NCBI GenBank assembly: GCA_964017065.1
Contig: OZ024785.1
Coordinates: 14,511,100 to 14,575,099, forward strand
Source of the DNA: Haliclona indistincta
Lineage: Eukaryota > Porifera > Demospongiae > Haplosclerida > Chalinidae
Direction of reading: 5' to 3'
Length of the DNA stretch: 64,000 nt
In this document: positions 56,466 through 64,000 of the stretch, one piece after another
How positions within the stretch are numbered: the stretch's first letter is position 1
How the letters are laid out: each line of letters starts with the position of its first letter
The notes under the pieces: model-generated
Seen by the model: only the letters and a program-made list of their open reading frames with translations
Told to the model about the DNA's origin: nothing
Database searches by the model: none
Program-made: the position numbers and the translations under genes

Positions 56466-56874
56466 TAGTTTTAGCCGCTAGCCCTCTTTTCGCTAATAAT
56501 TAATGGGCGGGGTCACGGCAAGGCGAAAAGAGGGTCTAGCAAAACTCGCAAGTCAATGAGTTTCAACTGACCAATCAGATTTTTCGTGTATATAGTAGCC
56601 CCAAAATGTTAAGGAGAAGGCGTGTACACGTGGTTTTCATTGCCATGTCGGTGTGTCAACAGTTAGCCGCTGCTATTGAACTGTTGACACACCGACATGG
56701 CAATGAAAACCACGTGTACGCCTTCTCCTTAACATTTTGGGGCTACTATATACACGAAAAATCTGATTGGTCAGTTGAAACTCATTGACTTGCGAGTTTT
56801 GCTAGACCCTCTTTTCGCCTTGCCGTGACCCCGCCCATTAATTATTAGCGAAAAGAGGGCTAGCGGCTAGACTA
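56466..56874. mobile_element. Near-perfect palindromic MITE with 9-bp target duplication (MULE-like)
   Basis: Two arms of about 190 bp are reverse complements with only a 2-bp indel and a terminal difference seen, around a spacer of about 20 bp. Termini contain TAGCCGCTAGCCCTC. GAATTTACT is duplicated at 56457-56465 and 56875-56883. The empty site (ATGAATTTACTGTAAAATC) is intact in the duplicated intron at about 55107. Nine-base duplications fit Mutator-like elements. No coding capacity. Confidence 0.88.
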
Positions 56875-56970
56875 GAATTTACTGTAAAATCAAGCATGCA
56901 TAAAAATGTGCCAGTTATGTACCACGAACAAATCGGTGTCACAATGGGTTAATACCTAGTCCATTGTTTA

Positions 56971-57165
56971 CAAGAAAATTAAAAAGATTTCTATCGAAAT
57001 CAAAAGGATGTAGGGTTGTGAAATCTACCACTGGTCCACAATGTAAACTAACAAGGAACAAGCATGGAATGGTAACACGATTGACTTGCTAACAGACCAT
57101 AGATCCCTACATCAGTGGCTGCCTGTGGTTGGTTCACTAGCTAGTTCAGCTAGTTGCTGTTGACT
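56971..57165 (+). mobile_element. Hairpin-ended family, copy F (5' stem arm, cut by the gap)
   Basis: CAAGAAAATTAAAAAG follows host A (ATTGTTTA). The duplicated intron at 55211-55220 shows the empty site ATTGTTTA/TAGTGG, again A then T. The second arm and body are lost in the run of N. Confidence 0.8.
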
Positions 57166-57365
57166 NNNNNNNNNNNNNNNNNNNNNNNNNNNNNNNNNNN
57201 NNNNNNNNNNNNNNNNNNNNNNNNNNNNNNNNNNNNNNNNNNNNNNNNNNNNNNNNNNNNNNNNNNNNNNNNNNNNNNNNNNNNNNNNNNNNNNNNNNNN
57301 NNNNNNNNNNNNNNNNNNNNNNNNNNNNNNNNNNNNNNNNNNNNNNNNNNNNNNNNNNNNNNNNN
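57166..57365. other. Assembly gap of 200 N
   Basis: Exactly 200 undetermined bases, probably a placeholder size. It falls at the loop of a long inverted repeat, a typical place for assembly failure. Confidence 0.99.
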
Positions 57366-57660
57366 TGAAGAGTGGTAAGCGGGACAGTAAAAATAACGTT
57401 AAAAACTATTTGTCTATGCTATTAGATACTACATAAATAAGATTGTGCGAAAAATACGTTTGGAAACAGAATTGTGCTCAGCTTTTATTCAGCATAATAG
57501 TGATTCAATATTGACTATGTCATTATTATACATACATGTATATAAACAATCAAAAATTGAAATGTAAATAAAGTCAAATGTAATTGAAGGAGAGTAGTAG
57601 TACTGTTTGCTAGTGCCTTCTAAATGTTTCTCTACAAAATTCTTCTCTTTCTCTCCTCAG

Positions 57661-57730
57661 CCCTAAGGTACGTGGTGTACGTACCTTGTTTGCTGCCACA
57701 AAGAAGACATACTTCACCACTGCTGGTTGA
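57661..57730 (+). other. Possible terminal exon of an unidentified plus-strand gene
   Basis: A strong acceptor (TTCTCTTTCTCTCCTCAG) opens a frame KVRGVRTLFAATKKTYFTTAG ending in TGA. It is protein-like and in the direction of the AGPS exons, but does not resemble AGPS. I do not recognise it. Confidence 0.35.
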
Positions 57731-57935
57731 CTGACATGCACTACTCTGTGCTCTTTGACTCATGAATGCACCTAATGATAATCATTATGAAGTGCATAGC
57801 ATGCTTGACTGTACTGCTTGTAGTAAAAATGGCCTCCTGTGGAATGATGTTTTTGTAGTTAATATTCTTGACATACACTTGCTGGGACACCTATTCTGTC
57901 TGCATATTACAATTCATCAGTATGTAAGCTAGTTA

Positions 57936-59188
57936 TTAGGGAGACACGGTAGTGTCTCCCTATGTAGGGATGAACGAGAAAACAAGATGGCGGCTACATA
58001 CAATGTATTAGCGTTCAAGCGCTGATATTTCGCCTGGTGTTGAATTTTAGACGTCTTGAGACACTTAGATCTGCTCTCTGGCGTTGCCCCATCTTACAGT
58101 AGCAAGGAGATTGCTCGAAATTGTTACTAAAGTGACGAACCTGTAAACGGTGAAAATCGAGTTTCGTCATCTTCGTTTTCTTCTTTCTTTCTTCTTTCTT
58201 CAACTCGCCTAGCGCCTTTACGCGAGCAGTGCCGAGACCAAAACATCCACGAACAGTCGTGAAATTCTCCTGGCATGTGCCTTTTGAGCTTTGTTTTTAG
58301 CGTAACGGCGATCTAAGTTCCGCGATTTCTCGATCGTGATCCATTGTCAGCTTAGTGTTAGACGCCATTATTGTGATTGCGCAATACGCACGTGACCAAT
58401 TAGCAATGGGTAGTGGACGTGACCAAGCAGCTAAAGTATGGTATCGCTGCGCCGTGTGGATGATTGGATCACTATCACGGAGAACACACACCCGGCATTT
58501 GTCTGGAGTCTTCGAAGAACGGTAAGCTCGTGTAGGATCGCCATTCTGCACTTGCCAGATAGTTATAACCGCCGTGTAGATCTACAAGCAAGTGTGGGCG
58601 GGGCTCGTATGCACTGCATACATGCGTAGGCGACTAGGCAGACCTGATACTAGGCAGACCTGATATATGATTTTAGCTACAAGTTTAAGAAAAGCCATCA
58701 ACAACAGGAATACTAAACTAATGGTGGAAACAAAGACTTCTCCGTACATGCATGATATTGAACTGCACTTCACTAAAAAGAAAAAAGGACACAAACAAGA
58801 AATTAAAAAGATTTCTATCGAAATCAAAAGGATGTAGTGATGAAGAAATCTACCACTGGTTCACAATGTAAACCAACAAGGAACAAGCATAGAATGGTAA
58901 CACGATTGACTTGCTAACAGACCATAGATCCCTACATCTGTGGCTGTACATAAGATCAATATTTTTGTCACAAGCTGAATTCTATTCAAAGTGTCAGTCA
59001 ACAGTAAATAGCTTAACTAGCTATAGTCTGGCCACAGCAGCCACTGATGTAGGGATCTATGGTCTGTTAGCAAGTCAATCGTGTTACCATTCTATGCTTG
59101 TTCCTTGTTGGTTTACATTGTGAACCAGTGGTAGATTTCTTCATCACTACATCCTTTTGATTTCGATACAAATCTTTTTAATTTCTTG
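57936..59188 (-). mobile_element. Hairpin-ended family, copy G
   Basis: The 3' end (plus 57936, TTAG) has stem-loop GGGAGACAC-GGTA-GTGTCTCCC after host A. The body contains the same ordered blocks as copies B-D. Stem-loop arms lie at 58797-58950 and 59036-59188. On this copy the palindrome extends about 23 bp further outward (GTTTGTGTCC and an oligo-T run to about 59211), mirroring the body side. Confidence 0.8.
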
Positions 59189-59429
59189 TTTGTGTCCTTT
59201 TTTCTTTTTAGTCATAATACTGTTTTGAGTGCATAGCACTGTGTAAACGTGATTGTGCTCAACTAGATTGTGGCTTAATTACCGTTCTATTCTGTATAGC
59301 GCTGTATAAGAGAACAGTAGCTCGAAAGGTCTGAATCCTAGTAGTAAGGCCTGTGTGCGTGGGCGTGGGCTTGTTGCAAATAAATCCACGTAACCGGGCA
59401 ATTTTGCGCGCTCTAGCGACGCGACTGTG

Positions 59430-60380
59430 TCAGCTAAGTGTTAGACGCCATTGTTGTGATTGCGCAATACGCACGTGACTAGCGAGCGCACGTGACCAAG
59501 CACTAGCCTGAGTATCGCCGCGCTGTATGTATGGAAGACGGAGAAAACATAATATTTATTTGTCTGGAGTCATCAAAGAACGGTAAGCTAGAATAGGATC
59601 ACCATTCTGCGCTTGCCAGATTCTGCTACAAACAAGTGTGGGCGGGGCTCGTATGCACTGCATGCATGCATGAGTAGGCGAGCTGATATGTACAGCATAA
59701 CATTTAAAATTGTTAATAATTAAGAAAAGCCATCAAGAACAAGAAAACTAAACCAATGGTGGAAATAAAGTCGGCTCAGTATGTGTATGATATTGAACTG
59801 CACTTCACTGAAAAAGAAAAAAGGACACAAACAAGAGAATTAAAATCAGTGGCTGTAAAAATCAATATTGTTTCACAAGCTGAACAGGTGTCAGTCAACA
59901 GCAACTATAGCTGAACTAGCTATAATCAACCACAGCAGCCACTGATGTAGGAATCTATGGTCTGTTAGCAAGTCAATCGTGTTACCATTCCATGCTTGTT
60001 CCTTGTTAGTAAAGAAAAATAATAAAAAAGATTTCTATCGAAATCAAAAAGATGTAGGGTTGTGAAATCTACCATTGGTCCACAATGTAATCTAACAAGG
60101 AACAAGCATGGAATGGTAACACGATCGACTTGCTAACAGACCATAGATCCCTACATCAGGGGCTGCTGTGGTTGACTATAGCTAGTTCAACTAGTTGCTG
60201 TTGACAGACACCTGACGTGCATGCACAGCGTTTGAATGCTAATACATTCTATGTAGCCGCCATCTTTTTCTCGTTCAACCCTACATAGGGAGGCACTACC
60301 GTGCCTCCCTAATACATTGTGGACATGTGGTAGATTTCACAACCCTACATCCTTTTGATTTCGATAAAAATCTTCTTAAT
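59430..60380 (-). mobile_element. Hairpin-ended family, copy H (3'-truncated) containing copy I
   Basis: The body starts within the CAGCTAAGTGTTAGACG block and runs to a stem-loop whose left arm is partly deleted (59835-59870) and whose right arm (59937-60380) is split by copy I. Fragments TTCCTTGTTAGT (to about 60012) and CATTGTGG (from about 60314) flank the insertion and are contiguous in other copies. Confidence 0.65.
60013..60312 (+). mobile_element. Copy I: about 300-bp deletion derivative with only the two ends
   Basis: It joins one 5' stem arm (about 60016-60225) directly to the last about 87 bp of the family (from GCGTTTGAATGCTAATAC), ending in stem-loop GGGAGGCAC-TACC-GTGCCTCCC and CTAA at 60309-60312, followed by T. 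The whole body between is missing. It sits inside copy H's arm. Confidence 0.7.
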
Positions 60381-60489
60381 TCTCTTTCAATACATGATTT
60401 GCTATCAGCATTCAGACAAGCTAGCTACTTATGCACAATAATCATTACTACTTTAGTCAGTAATATGTTCTTCAGCTTCTTCAGTTGGA

Positions 60490-63400
60490 TTAATCATCGT
60501 TCCTATTGTTGTCAGTCTCCTTCACTGTCACCTGAGCAGTAGCAGCATTTCCTCCAGTAACCCGGTACTCATCAGGGAACAAGTCATCATTAACATAGTA
60601 TCCATCATCATCTCTCATAACTGCTTCATCAATGGCTTGTTTGTAGGCTTCACCTTGAGGGTCATTAACATATTCGTGGTCTTTCTCTTCTCCACACTCA
60701 TGCTGTGTTGCTGTTGGTTCTTCATAAGGGAGCTCATCATAAATATGCTCAACCTCCTCAAGTGGTGGTAAACTACCAATACCAGCTGATTTCAGATAAC
60801 CTATGTTACTCTTCATCTCTATTTCACCACTTTGAGTGAAAACAGGAGGAACAAACCTGTATGAGACAGCTCATATAGACATGCATGATTGAATAGGAAA
60901 TTCAACTTACACATATACAGGTTGCTGTGCATGCTCAAGCTCATGTTTATATTTAGAGATTGATGACAAGCAGCAGTATAAAATTGCAGAAAAGACCAAT
61001 AGTAGTATCAATATCAGAGCCACTCCACCAGTAACTCCTCCAGCAATAGCAGCAGTATCGGAAATATACTCAAGCTGACCTACACTGCTGTTGATATTCT
61101 GTCCAAAGAACACCTAGAAGATAATAGTACAGAGATTGATTTTTGAAGATTAAGTCCTCACTGTGACACTCTCTATTACTGGTGCATCTCTTTGAGGAGC
61201 ATAGCAAGTGATGATTGTATCTGCAATAGCCTCGACCACACACTGGTCCCTACCCACCATTACTGTGATCTCTTCCTTCTCTACATTAGTGATATGCTGT
61301 CCCTGAATACATAAAACAGCAACTGTTCATAAACTCTAGATGCAGACATACTTAACTTACTATAATACTAATAGTTGAATCATTCACACCCAAATCAACT
61401 CTTTTTGAACGCTTTTTGAGTTGCATCACCTTAGGATCAGCAGCCAAAGTTAGCCTTAAATTGGTGTCTAAATTGTCTGGTCCAGGTGCATCATCCATTA
61501 CAACAGTGTAGCTGTTCAATACAGACAGAGGAGGAGCTATACACATTAGAGTTGTGCCTGAGCTGTATAGCAGCTGACACGTTACCTGAAAAAGAGAGGA
61601 CTAGCTCACTAGTACAGTATGAGCTACAGTACTGTATTATACTAACAGTAGTAGACTGTAGACCATTGTTGAACTGTAGTCTTGGCTGCTGTGAAACATT
61701 GAGATACTGTCCAGTGAATGTGAGTTTGATACCACCACTGCATGTGACAGGAAGATGAGGAGAGGAGCATTGACACACGTCATCTCATCACTCACGATCT
61801 GATGGTTTGTTGAGGTTGTAGTTTACTATAGACAGGGTTATTGAGGTACTGGTAAGTGGCTGAGCTGTTCTGCACCATAGCATTGTCCACAGTCACTAGA
61901 ACTACTCCAGACATGTCAGCAATAGAGTTGCTCCAGCTGCACACGATTTCATTTGCAGCGATTGACCTAAGAATAATTAATACATCTCTGGATTTTGCTA
62001 GAGATTGTTAATATTGCTCACGTGATATTACAGAATGGTGTTCCCATGGTCTGTCTCCTCCTCCTCCTACCAGTATTGCCATTGGCCACCAGTGATACTG
62101 TAGTCCTCTCTGTGTTACCAATATTCAGGTCCTCTCCTCTTATTCTCACTACTGTCCCTCCAGCAGCTGGTCCATATGATGGACTCACAGAGTATACTCT
62201 CGGCTGACCAAACCGGAACTGACCAATAGCTTCTTTATTGTTACAAACATTAATCACCACATCAACACTCCCTGGCTGTGTTTGATTGCTACTACTAATG
62301 TCACATGTGACTCTACTTCCAACCAGGTAGTTGTCCTTAATGGGAGCACAGGAGAGACTGCCCACTGTGATATTGATGATATCACTAAATGATGTTCCCA
62401 GATCAGTACCAGTAATGGTCACTGTGGTCCCTCCCTCTGTGGGACCACTACCCGGAGAGATACTAGTGATCATTGGTGACAAACAGCCACAAGGTGTAGT
62501 GGTCAAGTTGGTAGAGCATGTTGCTGAGGTATGAACACAAGTATTATCACACCATCCACAGCTATCATCTGAAATACAATCATGACAACTACATGTATAA
62601 GGATGGAAAGATATTATAACAATGATACATCCATCAATAGAAGGAAACATACGTATTGGCTCTAGAGCAGTTGTAGAATGTGTAATCAAATTTCTCACAA
62701 AACAATTGCTTGGTGTATGTACTGTACAAACTGAAATTAGTCACTGAAACAAAAATAATATGATCAGAATAAAAATAATAGATAATCTTTATACCTAGCT
62801 TGATATCAGAGAGTGCAGGGATGGAGGAGGTGAGGTCACATGACATTGTCTCTGATAAAGATGTGTTGAATGTGATTCCTCTCTCCTCATTACTGAACAC
62901 ACACAGTATCATCTCTACAGCTAGTGTGTGAGGAAGATAACCAGGACTTGTACTCAATGATATGTTGACCTGAATGCAGCAGACCATGCATGCATGATGA
63001 TCATGTCAATATGACCAGCTCTAGCTCACCTGGTATGGAACTGACTCTATCTCTGACACAAACTGAGGAGGATCAAATGTGACTCTAATATTGTATAAAG
63101 TATATACTAAATTGCTCCAAACACTTGTATCATTATTGATGCAGGCAATGTCAGTGACATTTGGTTTGCCAGAGAGTGGATGCTGAACACGTGGAAAAGA
63201 AAAGGGGAACCAGAAGAAGGAGTAATACTCTCTGATTCCAATAAAAGCGTGCATATGAAGAAACGTATTTTGCGCCCAGTTCAGTTCTCCACATTTGTAT
63301 GTATAAATAGCGTAAAATCTGATACCATCAGTTGCTAATACTGCTTGAAATGTATTAGCCTTTGTCTATACAAAATAAAAATGTCAAATAAAAGAGTCTA

Positions 63401-64000
63401 TTAATGATGACAAAACAATCTGTAACTTACACAATTAGGATTTCCATTAGGGCAAACATTGATCCATTGTACTGCTAGAATCCAACGAGCTCTAAAAACT
63501 GATGAGCATTGTTTCAATACAGTATCAGTTATATAGCTATTGACAGTATCAAATATATCTTGACTGTTGTTGAGATGAGATTCATTGAGTGCAGCATACA
63601 AGATTATTCCTTTTGTATTGAGATCAACGTCTGCCTCGTATGGAGCAATAGTTGTTGAAATAAAACTAAAAGAATAACGAATGAATCCCCTACTTGAAAT
63701 CTAAAGCACATTGTAGTAATACATCAACTCAGATTTTTAAAAAGATCACCCACTGATATTCGGAACAGATCGTTGCTAAAAGGGAGAAAATTTGGTTTTT
63801 CTGTCTTACTGAGTTCTCTAACACCATTTTCAAAGAATTTTCCACCACCATTGACACGAGTTTCATTACCCAGATCAAAAAATGGCAGTTCAGTCTGCAC
63901 TGTTGCTGCAGGCATCAAGGAAACATACATCACACTTCAGTAGTAAAGTACAACAGCTTACCAGTGCTGAAAGAATGGTTGAATGACAAGGCTATCATCA
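60490..64000 (-). CDS. NIDO-PSI-IPT transmembrane receptor with tyrosine-motif tail, paralogue 2 (13 exons visible, start outside window)
   Basis: Exons in transcript order: 64000-63962 (partial), 63905-63754, 63700-63431, 63365-63030, 62969-62795, 62743-62653, 62588-62022, 61966-61796, 61737-61647, 61585-61361, 61302-61162, 61113-60911, 60856-60490. All introns are GT-AG, 48-65 bp, and phase holds throughout; with a first exon like paralogue 1 the product would be about 959 residues. Features: a NIDO domain (IAPYEADVDLNTKG and FQAVLATDG-type motifs), PSI (CHDCISDDSCGWC), three IPT/TIG repeats plus a partial fourth, a polybasic RRRRRQ in IPT2, one transmembrane helix (about 793-819, GGVALILILLLVFSAILYCC) and a 140-residue acidic tail. 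The tail has IYDEL (Y877), EYVND (Y900) and YYVND (Y925). No kinase or GAP domain is present. Confidence 0.85.

Noticed and set aside
56606..56788. 60-codon frame at the centre of the palindromic MITE
   Set aside because: It spans the palindrome axis and is a by-product of inverted arms.
57154..57378. Open frame across the N run
   Set aside because: It consists almost entirely of undetermined bases.
60490..60816. Tail exon as a classical ITAM
   Set aside because: IYDEL is followed closely by Y-E-E-P, and no second YxxL/I occurs at the required spacing, so only YxN-type motifs are claimed.

Overview
The window looks like nuclear DNA of an early-branching animal, most likely a demosponge such as Amphimedon (inference). 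It is AT-rich. The host genes have very short GT-AG introns of 48-72 bp. Recognisable host products are metazoan: a NIDO-PSI-IPT cell-surface receptor, a MYPT-type ankyrin protein and exons of the peroxisomal ether-lipid enzyme AGPS. Everything between them is a dense, nested collection of transposable elements.

Layout. 1-4.1 kb: the body of an autonomous Helitron (HUH Rep, Pif1-type helicase, OTU protease) with one frameshift. 5.7-6.2 kb: a solo long-inverted-repeat element that abuts the 3' end of a minus-strand receptor gene (6.18-8.84 kb). 10.1-11.8 kb: a 3'-truncated copy of a hairpin-ended, A/T-inserting family. 11.8-13.9 kb: one copy of a segmental duplication whose second copy is at 31.1-35.6 kb. 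20.8-24.9 kb: a full copy of the hairpin-ended family interrupted by a 2.86-kb THAP-encoding transposon. 28.5-29.5 kb: the MYPT-like gene. 31.6-35.1 kb: two more hairpin-ended copies, both dated by empty sites in the duplicated segment. 35.6-37.4 kb: a gag-less Ty3/Gypsy remnant. 37.4-38.6 kb: a TIR element carrying Cys-rich coding sequence. 38.8-42.3 kb: a two-exon transposon gene joining a Mutator-like transposase to a YqaJ exonuclease. 44.6-48.4 kb: a Foldback/Galileo-like element made of about 20 repeats of about 172 bp in two inverted arms with a 7-bp target duplication. 49.0-55.0 kb: a divergent hairpin-ended element holding an intact Gypsy element with LTRs identical by eye. 55.0-57.7 kb: rearranged AGPS exons, a secreted-protein fragment and a palindromic MITE. 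57.2-57.4 kb: a 200-N gap. 57.9-60.4 kb: more hairpin-ended copies, one nested inside another. 60.5 kb to the end: the second, membrane-anchored receptor gene.

The most informative relationships are comparative. The two receptor paralogues share an exon layout that I could follow in phase through every splice site. One keeps a transmembrane helix and a tyrosine-rich tail. The other ends in a stop codon supplied by the inverted-repeat element, so it predicts a soluble ectodomain. The duplicated segment and nested insertions give empty sites that define the ends of the hairpin-ended family: 5' CAAG after host A, 3' CTAA before host T, with a 3' terminal stem-loop whose stem covaries between copies. 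All coordinates, splice sites and family names come from reading the sequence by eye; no search was run.
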